Under the pieces are notes generated by a model. That model was not told the DNA's origin and made no database searches. It saw only the letters and a program-made list of their open reading frames with translations. A stretch of DNA of 64,000 nucleotides. It comes from Ditylenchus dipsaci (Eukaryota > Nematoda > Chromadorea > Rhabditida > Anguinidae). Shown here in pieces: positions 1 to 12,699 of the stretch; positions within the stretch are counted from its first letter, which is position 1, and every line of letters begins with the position of its first letter. Location: positions 434,001-498,000 of the forward strand of contig SADC01000841.1 in NCBI GenBank assembly GCA_004194705.1, read 5' to 3'. Made by a program: the position numbers and the translations under genes.

Positions 1-1794
1 GTTTTGTCATAACATTTTTAAAAACCGACTGCCTCATTAAGAAGTTTAGCCGAAACAAGTGCTAAAACTAATAGACTTTTTTATCGACTAAGTGAAAAAC
101 AAAGAAAATTGTAACTTACATTCTTGACTCAGCTTGTCGGTAGTTTTCCCTGCTCATACTTCGATTTGGATTTAAGATTTGTTGAACACAAACTTTTTGA
201 TTCAGAATTTCGATTCAAAAAAGTTTTTTTCGACACTAAAAGCAAAAAAAATATATACAAAATAGCATATTTTGGGTACATTCCCTAAAATTTATTTGTT
301 TTCGAACTTTTGTGTTTAGAGCTCTGAATTTAATATATAAGATGAAAAGAACTTAAAAAAATTGGTGAGTGCTTGAAAATGTGATCATTGCGCTAGGTTG
401 GTTACCTATTTGAGGATATTTTTTAACTTCAATTGTTACCTTGTGACAGATTTATTTATTTTTGTTATCACCCAATTATCACCTTTTATTTGACAGAAAA
501 TAATTTTTATATCTGTGTGCCCTATTTTATCTCGAAAAAGAATCAAAGGTACTGCAACCGCACTATAAAAAACTGGGATTGCGCCAGCCCCAGGGTCTCT
601 GTCTCTCTTGAATACTTTAAAAGGAGCAAGAAAAAGGTCGCCCCAATTTCACAACAAAGAAAAAGTCTGAAATCTGGGGCAAGCTTCTAAAAGGACCACC
701 ACCATCATATTTCCTTCCCATTGCTTTGATGTTCCTTGAGTGACGGTATCTGGCAGCAGCTCTGATCCCTTAATCCAAATTGCTTATTCCAAACAGAGAA
801 CCAAAAAAGAGTCTCCAAGAGCCCTCGAGCGGTTTTCTTTTTTTTATTGTAGGAGAGAGCAAGGAGGCAATCAAAGAGAAGGCCGTTGACCCAGTTTGGA
901 ACTACCCCCTCACCTCTGTCCCTCTAATTGGTGATCCGAAGAAAGGGGCAGCCATAGAAGCCTCTATCCATCCAGCCAACTGACCACCATCCAGAAGAAA
1001 AGAGGAGCTCTTGAAGCAAAAAGTGATGAAGGAGAATTTCTTCAGGATGTGTGACCAGCAGCAACACACAAAAAGAAAATTGGGGGCAATGGGGGCATGA
1101 AGAGTTGATCCTTCCTATCCCTATCGCGCAGCCACCAGCCACGTCCACTGCTGCTCCAAACTTTTTGACCCAATAGCCCAATATCCGTCTTCTCTTTTCC
1201 TCTCTTCTTGGGAGAATAATGCATGGGTCCGTATTCAGCACTACCACCCACCCACTACTGTAGCCACGGAATTTAAGGCTGACAGCAACACAGCCAAAGA
1301 AAATATATAGAGCAGAAAGGCTGTGTTCTTTTTCAACCCACATTTTCCAAACTTCACATTTGCCCCAGTTCTGCTCCATGCCCCAATAGAAAATCCTATT
1401 TTTCTCATTTTTGTGTTGCAACTTTATTTTTGTCTAAATTTTTCTTAACTAAGGACTTAATAAAATTTTGTAGTTGAAATCTATATTGGTGACTGTGACT
1501 CACAGTCAAATATCGACTTCTAGAAGTTCTATTATTTCACGATAGAAGATTTAAGGTTTTAAAGCTTTTCTTTTCTGATGTTATAAATGTCTTAAGTTCT
1601 GCCAAAAAAAATCAAATAACTAAAACTAACTTACATCGAAAAACATACCAAGATCATGTGGACTTGCCATTTCATAGCTAAAACATCATGATGGATTAAT
1701 TAAGTAAATTATTGTTCATCTCTCTATAGTTTTCATTTTGTGACTTATTTTTCTGTTTGTCTATTTACCAGTAAATTTTCGATAGGTTTGCCAG
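1..1794. other. Upstream region, no gene recognised
   Basis: I see no supported coding exon here. The stretch from about 540 to 1420 is less AT-rich than its surroundings and holds overlapping open frames on both strands without recognisable domains. It could be 5' untranslated sequence or promoter of the gene starting at 1795. The bases just before 1795 (TTTTCGATAGGTTTGCCAG) read as a 3' splice or trans-splice acceptor directly in front of the ATG. I looked for exons encoding the missing N-terminus of PHGDH here and found none. Confidence 0.4.
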
Positions 1795-3797
1795 ATGGAC
1801 ACCTCTTCTAATATATTTAACATGGATCAGAAGTTTGACTTGGCAGCCTTGTTAAAGTCAGCAGCTTCAAACATGGTTGCTGCTTCAAATGGCAGCACAC
1901 CCACACACAACAACAACACTATTCCGTCTTCTCCGGGCCCTGATTCGGCCTCCCCTACTCTAAGTGGGTCAAGCCCTACCAATGCGCAACAAGCACAACA
2001 ACTGCTTAACACCAATTTGATCAACCCTATTACTCAAATCACTCTAAATAACCACTCCCCCTTTGTGCCAATTAGACCAGTTTATGCTCCCAGTGGCTAT
2101 GGCAGACAGATTTTAATCTATGACTCTAGATCTGTGAGTTGATAGCTTCTTTTGATGTACTAGTGAAAAAGGCAAGGAGTGTGTCGGAAACTTTAGAGTT
2201 TTAAAATTCAAAAAGAGAAACTGTTTTGAAAAAACATTTAAAAAGTAAATGAATCACAAAATTATTTGTAATTATTCGAACTTATAAGATAAATACACAA
2301 CTAAATTGGTAATAGAAACAAGATGAGTCTTGCTTGACATTTCACCCGGCATTTTGGCCCCAATTTTCACATGTAACCGTTGACGAAAGCGGCAATCTTT
2401 TTTATTTTTTTTATTACAATTTTATGGTTTTGATAGATTCCTTGATATTATTTTAAAATGCGCTTTGGTTAACGTCATAGAAATTCCAAGAAAACACGTT
2501 CTGTTCATTTGAGTTTCAACACACTCTTAATTTTTTCTTATTTGCTATATTTCTGCGTTGCCTGTTGTAACCACTGATATTTAGTATCCCGGTTGTCGTC
2601 GAGAATTCGCTTATAAAACGCGATTCACCAACCAATCAGGTCTTACCACCGTCTACTACAGGTGTATGGCTTGCAGAGCACTTAGGCATCGTCTTCAACG
2701 CATTATGCCTAAAGACAAGCTTCCAGCTGTCCCCTGCATAGCCGTCAAAAACGAGATGCTCATCAATGACCCAGGTTTGTGATTTCGATTTGACAGAATA
2801 TTTGTAAATATATATTTTTAGACTTCCCTGAAGCCTCCGACCACTTTTGCACACCCCTAACTATCGAAGAGTCCAACAACCGCCTCAAAATAACCTTCGA
2901 ACGAGGCTTCAAACGGGCTAGGATGAAGTTGGCAGCCGAAGACAGCCTTAAAAAACAGCCTCAGCCACCTGCGAGATCGATGAATCCACCACCAATCCTA
3001 TAAATATTGACCAGTACCTGTGGACAAAGACCTCTGAATCTGCTTCCTGTTTGCTAATCCACAATGATGAGACTGCACAGAGCAGTAGCAGTGAGGCCTC
3101 CAAAGACTGCAATGAACACCATTCTAACACCACCGACCCCAACACTGACGAGCCCCTGCCCAAAAGGTGTCAAAGTGATGCAACTAACAGTCACGAAGAT
3201 GAAGATGCAGCTGAATCAGACACTGAAATGGTGCTGGATCTGGATACCTTAAGTCCTAGGAAAAGATTGGATCAGCTACTAAGGCTGCAGGAGCAACGCC
3301 AGGAAGAGAGAAGGATCAAAGAGGACAGTGAAAGGGACAGGGACAAGTCTACAAGTCCAGATGAGAATCTGAATGTGACCAATTTTGCTCAAAATTGATA
3401 GATAGTTCTTCACCTCCAACCCCTCCTTTTTGAGTCAATTAGGAGGTGGGGTGAATAGAGCTCCAAATGGTGCAGCTGCTAATGGCTTCAATATAGCGAG
3501 TCTGAACTCATTTTTCAATCAGACTAGTGGGAATGCTGGAGAGATGAGCACAGCTTCGTTTCTCAACTTCCAGGCTTTGGCAGCTAAGTTGAGAGGCTCA
3601 GAACTGCTGAAAGCATTGAACAAACCTAGCAAGGCAGGTTCAAATACTAGCTCGGTGTGTGCATCTCCAGCACTCTATAATGTCAATGGAGGGTATGCAG
3701 GGCTAATGAACAATGGTGTTTGCAATACCTCCACACCTCATATGTCAGAGATATTGAACAAGTACATAAAGAACAATTGGGATTTGCCAGAAAATTG
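1795..3797 (+). CDS. FLYWCH-like domain protein, possibly the 5' part of a PHGDH fusion
   Basis: Exons: 1795-2127 (Ser/Asn/Thr-rich, begins MDTSSNIFNMDQKFD), 2586-2776 and about 2821-3797, with GT-AG introns. The second and third exons encode a compact domain: aromatic/basic stretch, then YYRCMAC, then about 40 residues later DHFC. This Cys/Cys/His/Cys layout resembles FLYWCH-type zinc fingers; the assignment is by eye. Downstream come an acidic Ser-rich stretch, a charged coiled-coil-like segment (LDQLLRLQEQRQEERRIKED) and an Asn/Ser-rich tail. The third exon reads through only if one base is added at each of three homopolymers (A6 at 2950, A4 at 3391, T5 at 3427). A GTGAGC donor at 3798 is in the right phase to join the PHGDH exon at 3913. 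A role as a DNA-binding or nuclear factor is inference. Confidence 0.6.
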
Positions 3798-3912
3798 TGA
3801 GCAAAGTATTCTATCTTTATTTCCTAATTCAAAAGTTTTCATTTTAAAATTTGTGATTGCTGCTGCTTTGGTGTGAAGATCTTGTCAAATAATGTCATCG
3901 TTAAATTTTTAG

Positions 3913-6259
3913 CTGGTAATTCGAGAAGTGCAGCAGAGCTAACATGTACACTTATCTTGGCAATGGCAAGACACGTGCCTCAGGCTGCAGCCTCAATGAA
4001 GCAGGGAAAATGGGCTCGCAAAGACTTTATGGGCGAAGAGGTGAAATTTTAGTCAAAGAATCCTGGTACCTACTTTCTTATTATAATTCTATCATCTATT
4101 TTTTGTTGAAAAAAACCCCTCGCCTGATTCTGGCTGAAAAAAGCCAGTTTTGTTCAAAATTACATAGTTTTGTTTGGCCCTCACTATTTTTTAGTGTTAG
4201 TGTTAACGTTTGTATTCACAGGTAAGTACAGAGAATATAAACACAGCCTTTTGCATTGTGGTTGCATTTTCTCACCCAAAACTAAAAAAATGTCTTAAAA
4301 GTTGTCTCAGAATATAATAATAAAACCGATTATTAAAGGTCTACGGAAAAACCTTGGCTATCATTGGACTTGGACGTATTGGACAAGAAGTGGCTAGCCG
4401 AATGCAAGCATTTGGCATGAAAACTGTCGGTTATGATCCCCTGCTTTCTAATGAGGTAATTATTAATAATTATTTTTAAAAGTAAGTGTCAAACTCAAAA
4501 TTTTGCAGGATGCAGCAAAACGCCAAATTAAATGGCTGTCTCTGGAAGAGATTTGGCCGATTGCTGATTATATTACTGTTCACGTGCCACTCATTCCGCA
4601 AACCAAAGATTTGCTCAACCATAAACACTGGCCCAATGCAAAAAAGGCGCTCGCATAATAAATGTAGCCAGAGGAGGGATTATTAACGAGAAAGATCTGG
4701 TTGATTCTCTCAATGCAAACCACATTGCTGGTGCTGCTATTGATGTGTTTGTAGAGGTGAGCTATTCAATGGTTTAAAACAAATTTTACATTTAACTGCT
4801 TGACTCCGATACAATTATAAAACCTCTAAACTAAATAGAATAAGCAAAAAAGTTCACATGCAAAAGTTGGGTGAATATAATTTTTAAATATCATGAAAGT
4901 AGCAGAACAGCCCACAGACAACCTAGAACCTATTGCAGTGCCATAAAAATATTATTAGGTTACCGCCATATAAAAATTTAACTTAACTTTAGGAGCCACC
5001 CACCTATCGAGCCCTAGTTGAACACCCCAAAGTGGTGTGCACCCCACATCTTGGAGCAAGTACTTTAGAAGCGCAACAACGAGTCGCTATTGAGATTGCT
5101 GAAAACATAATTTCACTTAACAATGGAACTGGCATTTTTGGCGCTGTAAGTTGCAACTAGCATGCATGACAAATAGTTTTTAACGATAGCATATTACAGC
5201 TGAATGCTTCTGCCCTGGCTGCAGTTTTGGATGAGACTAAGTCACAATATGTGACTGCTGCATCCACCTGGCCCAAGTCCTCGCTAGCTTGGCTCCAAAT
5301 ACCAAAAATGTAGTTGTCAAACATCCTGCCGGTGAGTTGTTTTGAATTTATATTTTGTCAGCTAAATTTTACAAGAAAATTATTTCAGGCGCGAATGGCC
5401 TTCAGAAAGCTTTGATTGCTGGTACTGTTGTTGGATTGCTGCAAGCTAATGGCTGTGCTGGGCTTAACCTAGTCAATGCTGAAGTAAATGCTATCAAGGA
5501 GGGAATTATGGTAGGATTTTGCAACAATTAAGGTTGTCGAGGCCTCGGATTTTTCAAAGCGAGGCCTCGACTCCTCGAACCCAGCTCGAAATTTTTGAGG
5601 CTTTGTTTGCGTCAAACCTGCGAAGTTCCGAGAGGAATCCACAAAATCGAACAATACTTTCAAAATAACTTTATGAAGTCGACCCTCAATATAACGCCAC
5701 CTGGAGGCCAGTCCATATCGAGGTTCGACTGTACCACTAATTTTTCGCATTTAGCAACTTTGGCGACATTTTTTGAAAAGATATTATTGCAAATACTTAG
5801 TTTATAGCTACTTATGATCCGACCATTTGCAATCTGATAATATACAAAAAATGTACACGTCTAAAAGCTCACTTATTTCAGGTGAAAACTGAGCAAACTT
5901 CCGGCAATGAACTAACCCTCAGCACTAATGGCAATAATGGCCAAGTTTCCGTGACTGGATACGCCTCTCCTGCAGGCACAGTCATCTCTGCCATTAATGG
6001 CGCCAAAGTGCCTGTGCCAGTATTAGCTGTGGGCAATTTGGCCATTTCTAAGCAGTCTGGTGCTTTGGACCACAAATTCGGGGTATATTACAACCATAAA
6101 AATGACAAATTACACCCACTAAAAAACATTTTTCAGTCCAAAGCTTCAGTGGAATACGGCTTGCTAGGTGGAGGACATCTGGCTCTGTTCGGAGATCTAA
6201 ATAATGAGGAAATCGACGAGCTTTCAAAAGCCTACTCAATTGTGCAATTTGGGCAATAG
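3913..6259 (+). CDS. PHGDH: D-3-phosphoglycerate dehydrogenase (PHGDH), N-terminus missing
   Basis: The family oxidises 3-phosphoglycerate to phosphohydroxypyruvate with NAD+, the first step of serine synthesis, in the cytosol. Exons: 3913-4040, 4339-4455, 4509-4756, 4993-5145, 5200-5331, 5389-5510, 5882-6259 (a 54-bp in-frame intron at 6083-6136 is possible). Visible signatures: [11 protein letters not shown] at the start, the NAD-binding glycine loop GLGRIGQEV in exon 2, [17 protein letters not shown], and the catalytic His region TPHLGAS. The downstream regulatory part (exons 5-7) follows. Two single-base gaps break the frame (A6 at 4640-4645; GCTGCATCC near 5258); adding one base at each restores family-like sequence and correct splice phase. 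What is odd: roughly the first 90 residues of the substrate-binding domain are absent, and the gene upstream joins in phase instead. Poly(A) signal candidate at 6696. Confidence 0.85.
5677..5731. repeat. Short palindromic element of the CAGTCGAC...CTCGATATA family
   Basis: Inside the PHGDH intron between 5510 and 5882. GTCGACCCTCAATATAACG on the left pairs with TATCGAGGTTCGACTGTA on the right. It is a minimal, diverged relative of the TA-flanked elements at 38587, 39838, 51176, 52829 and 54834. Confidence 0.6.
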
Positions 6260-6695
6260 TGCCACTTTTTGAATTTCAATTGTGATTTACCAAATATTGT
6301 TGCCTTATTCTGACCAAACTTGCCTTTATCTTTCTTTTTAACTTTCGAAATAGCCTTAGTTGATTTGTTTGGCATTTAATTTGTACCGGCCGTGTCATTG
6401 ACCATTTCCATTATAGATGGTTTGAAGTAGCGCTTTTAGTCTCAGAAAGGGTCTTAAGATCTTGTCGACTCCAGAGTCACTTGCTCAAAAACAAAAAATT
6501 ATAAACTTGACCAAAATGACACGATCGACGGGCTTTCAAACTTCTAGATTACTCAAATGGCCTTGTGTTAGTTCAAAATGTTTGCCTTTATATTTATTAT
6601 TCTGAATATATAAATTTAATTTATGGCTAGTATCTTTTTTCGAAGCAATTTATTTTATATCGTCAGACTATTATTGTATTTATGGAAAAATTAAT

Positions 6696-6701
6696 AATAA
6701 A
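6696..6701 (+). terminator. Candidate poly(A) signal AATAAA for PHGDH
   Basis: AATAAA lies 437 bases after the PHGDH stop codon in an AT-rich tail, with no other gene between. Other A/T-rich hexamers occur nearby, so this choice is tentative. Confidence 0.35.
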
Positions 6702-7160
6702 ATACTTTGGTTAGTCAATTAAAGCACATAAAACAAATAAATATTTTTATTAATTTCCTTATTGCCATAGTAAATGAAAATCAAGAACAACAATATAAAC
6801 CCATTATTTAAATGATACCAAAATTTGTTCGAAAATGAGCAAGTTGAATAATTAATTAGTCAAATACATTGTTCACTTTTTTTGATTACACAGGGTAACT
6901 CGAAATTTCGAAATAAAGTAAATTTGGCCAAATAAAGTACAATTTGGTTATTTATCGTCAAAAGTGTAAAAAATTTTATCCAGTTCTTATTGATTTTTTT
7001 ATAAATAGAGAAATTTTGTCGAAAAAGTGCCAGTGCTTATTTATTTTTGAGCACTAAAAATAAAGATTTTGACGTAAAATTTCAAAATTTTTAAAGATTT
7101 GGTGCCTCAAATAAAGTCGAAATTTTTAAATGAAGTATATATTTCCTGTGTTCCCTGTGT

Positions 7161-10100
7161 TTACATCACTCCAAAAATGATAACAAAACAGAAGATAGAA
7201 AAGCTGACCCCAGAAAACAAATTGTTCACCTGAAATAACATTTGTATTCGCCTATTTAATATTAGAGTATTTACCGCAATGAATATATGTCTCCATTCCA
7301 TAGTATAATCATTAGCCAGAGAATTGGAATTACTGTGGTCATGAGGACCATTCATTCCTGGGGCACAGTTGCGTCTACAACAATCAAAACATTTGCAGGA
7401 GTTATATGTTTGAAAGTTTTTATATAAAACTCGTAAATTGCTCCAAAAAATCGATTATGAACCCTTTTTAGATGGTATCCTGTTTAACGAGTAATTTATC
7501 TAACGTAATAGGTTCTTCAACTACTCTCCAGGTGTTTAGAATACCCTCTGAGCATTAGTTCGAAACATTAGGCTTCAGTGCAAGGCTCTGCAACTACTTG
7601 CTCAGGTCTCTCAGATTCGTGGTCCTAGTATAGTATCAGGTGCTTTTGTCTTCCCAGTTGATTTTTTTCATTTTTTTGCATTTTTTCGACGTTCCCCCCT
7701 GAAAATTTTTCAGGATGGAATCCCCCGTAAATCCCACGTGCTTTTCGTCAAACCCCCCGAGATATCCCCCGTGAAAAGCTTTTGGAAAACAAAATCATGC
7801 CTTGGTCCCCCTATTGATTTTTTTTCGCAAATTTTTTTCTTCTTCCAATAACCTCGAAAACTATTTATTTGCAGACATTTTGGCTGGCGTCATTAAATTT
7901 AACAGTTTTTTTTGTATCAACCTTTAACTATCCTGATCCTTTTCAATGAAAAATGTGCTTTTTTTTTGGTAGTGCTGCAACCAACGCATGCCGACATAAC
8001 AGTCTATTTACTCTTACGGTAGTCTCGTAAATGTGTATTTCTAACACAGAAATTACATTTTGATGATTTTTGAAACAATTAGTGAAAAAATTTTTTTTAG
8101 AAAAAATCAGCTTGGGGGACCAAGCAAAACTTGAACTTTTTGTAAAAAATACAACAGGGGGACCAAGGCATGATTTTTTCGGCGTCGGCATGAACACATA
8201 TAGAGCCTACTTTTTGAAGGGAAAAACAAAAACTTTAGAAAAGTAACCATTTTATCAAGATTATCACCCGAAATTTTTTTCACAAGAAAAGTGTCAATCA
8301 AATTTCAAATCTGCTTTTTTAAATATATACTTACAGTCCGCTATTGGACATAGTGTCAAAGCCTGAGTCTTCCAGATGGCGCTGAATTCAATCAGTTTAT
8401 CCAAACTTTTTTTTAAATTTCTCCTAATTTATCCAAACTTGATAATTGGTGGCTGGGTCTGGCTCAATGCAACACAAAAAATGGTTGATCACCTAATAAA
8501 AATGTTTTGCTTTTTGAAGATTTTCTAAATAAAACTACTTTAGCTGCCAAATAGAGGTTGTGCGACGCAGGCACATTGCGCTTCAACCTGCATAAAGCCA
8601 GACACACCAGGGTGACCAGAATGCTCAGAAAAGTCAAGAAGAATAGAAACTCATAGAAGGTGTCTAAATGTGTATTTTGGCAGTGCACGCTTCACACATA
8701 CTAATCAGATCAACTCACAAATCTTAGGCTTAGAGCCTGCAAAGCCATTGGTAGGTGCAATGGAGCACCTTAAAACGGATATACATATGCAGTTGTGTTG
8801 AATTTTGAAACTTTGTTGCTTACAAAAACAAGAAGCAAATGGTTTGTAGAGTCAAGGTCAATAGCTTGACACAGGCTTGTGTTTTCAGGTCTCCAAATAG
8901 AGGGGATACAAGCATCTGTAAGTTGAAACTTTGAAAGCTAAATTTTTGAACTGTATAGGCAGAAAATAGGGCAGAGCTTCCATTCGTCTTTTTAAAAAGG
9001 ATACCTTTTTCCAATAGAATTAAGTTTTTGAACTTCAACTCAACTTTTAGCCCGATTGTAGGTGGAAAATGAAAAAAGTCGGTATTTGGGCTACCATCCC
9101 AATAAATGAAAATCTCACCACCATAGTAGCAATAGTGACTGGTAAAGACAGAGCTATTCTTAACGTTGACATTTCTTTTTTGGCTTTGGCCGAAAGTTGC
9201 AGAAAGTCCGATCGAAAACCGTCTATTTTGACTATGTCTATTGACAAATCCTGAATTTTATAATTATAGTTCTTTAAAAAACCGCTGTTCCTAGTGCCCT
9301 ACCTGAATGACCCAAACAGAAGTCTCGACATTAGTCAATGTAGTGGTGATTCTGTCTGTATCTATTTTACTAATGGCCACAGGCTTGGTCAGGAAAGCTC
9401 TTTGTTTGGTCTGAATGTCATACTTGACCACCCTCTCAGTATTTGATACTGACAAGTACAAATAGCAGTCATTTGTCTCCTCAGGATATCTTAAATGTAT
9501 ACTCAGATAAGTAAGCACAACAGCTCTGCAATTCAGATCTTACCGATAGAAGTTGAGTTTGCAAAATGAAGGATACCGGAAAGTAAGTCTTGCAGTCACT
9601 TTGCCAGTATTGTGCAGTTCCACATCAGATATTTTGGAAATACATCCTTCGGCTATGCCACAAGTTCTGAAATTGGCTGATTTCTGACATATTAGAGAGA
9701 CATGTATTACGATTCATCTGCAAATGTAGGTATCCAGACTTGCTGATTCTCATGCAATTCGAAACTGTCAATTTTCCATTCTGTCTCATTCCACATCAGA
9801 CGACTGTCGTTCCAAGACTGTATTTAAGACAAACATATTAAAAGAGGGGAGGGGGGACTTTACATACGCATCGCCTTAGGTCACATGTTCGACTACCACT
9901 GGCTTATAACCTTTTTTCTCCTTTAATTTTCAAGTATATATGTATCAAAATGTAGCCAAGGTTCTATCTGGTTCCCATGAAGTTCTGACTCTAGAAATTC
10001 ATTGGACGCGTTGACAAATAAATAAAATTGGTGAAGGCTCAGGCTATATAAAACTAAGTACGAATCATTTTGGCTGGTTTCCTCTAATTTTGGTGGTCAT

Positions 10101-11822
10101 TTGCCAAAAATCCCAAAATTGAGGCAGTTGCTGACAGGAAAGCAGTGCTGGAAATTGTTTCAATCGATTGCTCGATAATTTTTGGACCTTATAGTCAAAA
10201 AACTTACTGAAAAAGTATATTAAAACACCCGCAGGGGGACTTGATCTTATTTCGACAATAGGCGATGCGTATTTAAAGTCCCCACCCTTTAAATACCTTA
10301 ACCGAACCCTCGCCGACAACGAAAATTTCACACGTTTGAATGCGCGCGAGACAATTTTTTTAATCCGAAAATATTCAGAGATATTTTTAGTAAACTAGTC
10401 AAAAAAATCATCAAAAAGTTAGAGCCAGCACTGTGATTCGAACCCACCTACAACATCGACCAGCCGCCGTCGTTTACCACCACACTACCATGTTTTGGCA
10501 TAAATAACTTCATTTCAAAATCAACAACAAATCAAAAAAATTATCCTGAATTATTTGGAAATATAAATAGCGTCCCGCGCCCTTTCCAACGTGTGAAAGT
10601 CTCGTTGTCGACAACGGGGATGCATCGATGGTCCTTTAAAGACTAAGTTTTTTTATGTAAAATAACAGACTGGCATTCCAAAAAAATTTAAAACCTGTTA
10701 AAATTTTTTGGCGGTAGTAATGACGAATTATTGGTGCCACTTAGATATATCCACCCCAAATCATTTTATTTTTTCAACTCTTTCTTAACAACACATAACG
10801 ACCCGAAATCACCTCAGGCGCATACAAAACGCATTTTTCCAGTTCTGGTAAATCAAAAATTGAGTTTTAAGGTCACTTAAAATAATTTATGCAGTGTTAA
10901 GTAACGGTTTGAAAAATAATTGATTTGAGGTAGGTATATCCAAGTAGCGTCGAATAATTATATTGTGTATTTACAGGGATTGACTTGTAAAATAATTTGT
11001 ATGACTCTTCAAATGCCTACAATGAATAGATCGCCATGGATGTTGAATTCGGCCGACGCCTTTGCTAACTAAAATATTTTAGCAATTATATTAGAAAGTA
11101 TTGTATTGACTCTATAATTATCGGCTACCTCTAATTCATTCGAAATCGAGCTTTTTGCATTGTGTGTTTAGACCTAATTTTTGAAGACTGCTTTTAGACA
11201 AGTTACTACATATTTAAAAGCTCATTTCATTGGCTACAAAATCAGGGGTAAATTGCATGAGAGCACTCTTGAGAGAGTGGTTCAAAACACAATGCTAAAA
11301 AACACGATTTCGAATGAAAGTGTGGAGCCTATAATGAAAAATGACAGCCTAAAATTGTCATACCGAGTCAATTTGATGGATTATCTGCAAAATTAAACAA
11401 TCAATTGAAAATTAATTATCTTCTTATCCTTACGAAATGATCCACAGTCACTTTAATAGGAAATAACCAGGGTGGGTTTGAAGCCAAAGTGTTTAGACCA
11501 CCACTACTTGACATTTCCGCCTCTTTGTGCATCAGAAAGTTGAACACACAGTTCTCCAACATTTCCAGCTCTTCAATCGACACTTTTTTGATGTCTAACT
11601 AATCAAATGTTAGGAAAATGATGATTCAGAGAGCCGAAATACCTGAGATATTTTTCTGAACCTCGCAGTCTATGTTGCTTTGGGTCAATAGCATAGTGGA
11701 TTGAGGGAGGCCAGGTGTGGAGAAACCAGTTCACCCACATTGTTTCTGATGTCACCCACAAACAGTATCAGAGGCAACAGGGAAAAGGAGACAAACCGAG
11801 TGCTACTGACTGTCAAAAGCAT
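7161..11822 (-). CDS. Cys-loop ligand-gated ion channel subunit (nematode LGC type)
   Basis: Exons, in transcript order: 11643-11822 (signal peptide, MLLTVSSTRFVSFSLLPLIL), 11434-11594, about 9947-10043, 9711-9817, 9544-9666, 9303-9489, 9250 to about 9050, 8824-8915, 8719-8768, 8539-8663, 7275-7374, 7161-7229. Extracellular domain: PIKVTVDHF and SWNDSRLMWNE (the W-x-D...W strand motif). The Cys-loop is two cysteines separated by 13 residues, split over the exons at 9544 and 9489 (CKLNFYR / YPEETNDC). Four membrane segments follow: TM1 (LRIALSLPVTIATMVV), TM2 (VKLLTLTLQTICFLFL), TM3 (FLFFLTFLSILVTLVCLAL), TM4 (FSGVSFSIFCFVIIFGV). No adjacent Cys pair is seen in the loop-C region, so it is unlikely to be a canonical acetylcholine alpha subunit. 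The third exon lacks a clear GT donor, the TM1 exon end is uncertain, and one base is missing near 11698. Ligand unknown. Confidence 0.8.
7790..8175. repeat. Inverted-repeat element with TGCCTTGGTCCCCC ends
   Basis: AATCATGCCTTGGTCCCCCT on the left pairs with AGGGGGACCAAGGCATGATT on the right. It lies in the long TM3-TM4 intron of the channel gene. The same word recurs near 31845, 44405, 57350, 62160, 62570 and 62755, so it belongs to a dispersed family. Confidence 0.65.
10297..10635. mobile_element. TTAA-type miniature inverted-repeat element with tRNA-like core
   Basis: The arms pair CGCCGACAACGAAAATTTCAC (left) with GTGAAAGTCTCGTTGTCGACAACG (right). The right end is ATGGTCCT followed by TTAA; the left end is decayed. 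It matches the better preserved copy at 29151-29655. It lies in an intron of the channel gene. No coding capacity. Confidence 0.65.
10425..10500 (-). repeat. tRNA-derived segment (SINE-like) inside the TTAA element
   Basis: Read on the minus strand there is an A-box-like TGGTAGTGTGGTGGTAAAC and, about 32 bases later, a B-box-like GGTTCGAATCAC. This is the spacing of an RNA polymerase III type 2 promoter. No convincing acceptor stem forms, so I do not call it a tRNA gene. Confidence 0.55.
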
Positions 11823-12564
11823 CCTTAATCAATAGCTAATGAATGAATTTTTATTAAAATCCAGCGCTTGATTATCTGCAATTTTTGATAAAACGGCCAG
11901 AATTACGCTATACCAGACTTGCAGCTTTCAATGTAAATGTAAATAAAAATAAAACACGTAAGCACTAGGCAAACAAGTTAACAGGCATGTGCCTGTGCTC
12001 TCTGACTGTTCTTCAAATACTAGCTCTCTTTTAAGGATTTATATTTTTAGCGAAAATGACGAGAACCAAGATTCCAAGGCCACCTTATTATTTAATTTTT
12101 TTGTTATTTTATAGTGCGGCGTCTTTACAGTGTCAAGTTGGATTTTAAAAGTTGTTTCTGAGTAAATCGAGCACGCCAAGCACGATTTTGTTGTCAGAAA
12201 TTAGGTATTTTCTGTTGCAAAAATGTCTCGGCAAAAATGATAGGAGCCTGCTAACCCTTGTTATTTTAATAATTCAGCTTTGCTCGCTTAATAATAATTA
12301 TAAAGCAATGACTAAAAAAGGAGCAATACTTAAATTAAACACAAAAGTTTATACAAAGAAGTTGCTATTAGAAAAACAGAAGAAAATAAGTTTATTGTCT
12401 TGCTTTTCTTGTTCAGGTGCAACCCTTCAAGCCAGCTAACTGGTTGTTATGGGTGACCATTACCACTAACTACTATTGAATGCACTATCTATCTAATGCA
12501 GGCACAGCTACTAACAGTCAATGCTCTTGAATACAACAAAAAGCCATATTAATCACCGTCTAAT

Positions 12565-12570
12565 TTATTT
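12565..12570 (-). terminator. Candidate poly(A) signal AATAAA for the mucin-ShKT gene
   Basis: On the minus strand AATAAA occurs about 130 bases past the stop codon at 12700, before the channel gene starts at 11822. The rest of 11823-12699 holds no exon I can support. Confidence 0.5.
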
Positions 12571-12699
12571 ATCATTATTCACTAACTCTACCAAACATTA
12601 TTAATTAAGGCAATACTAGAAAACAATTGAGCAGCAAACAAAACTTAAGGCAAGCAAACTTATACACACATAATAGCTATGGCCTATTTGACTACTATT

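Noticed and set aside
924..1421. Cys/Trp-rich 165-residue open frame on the minus strand
   Set aside because: No recognisable domain, no splice or promoter context, and biased composition; probably chance or the shadow of an untranslated region.
2950..3431. Programmed -1 ribosomal frameshifting
   Set aside because: No proper slippery heptamer is in phase, and the same kind of one-base gap occurs in many unrelated genes; a sequence error is simpler.
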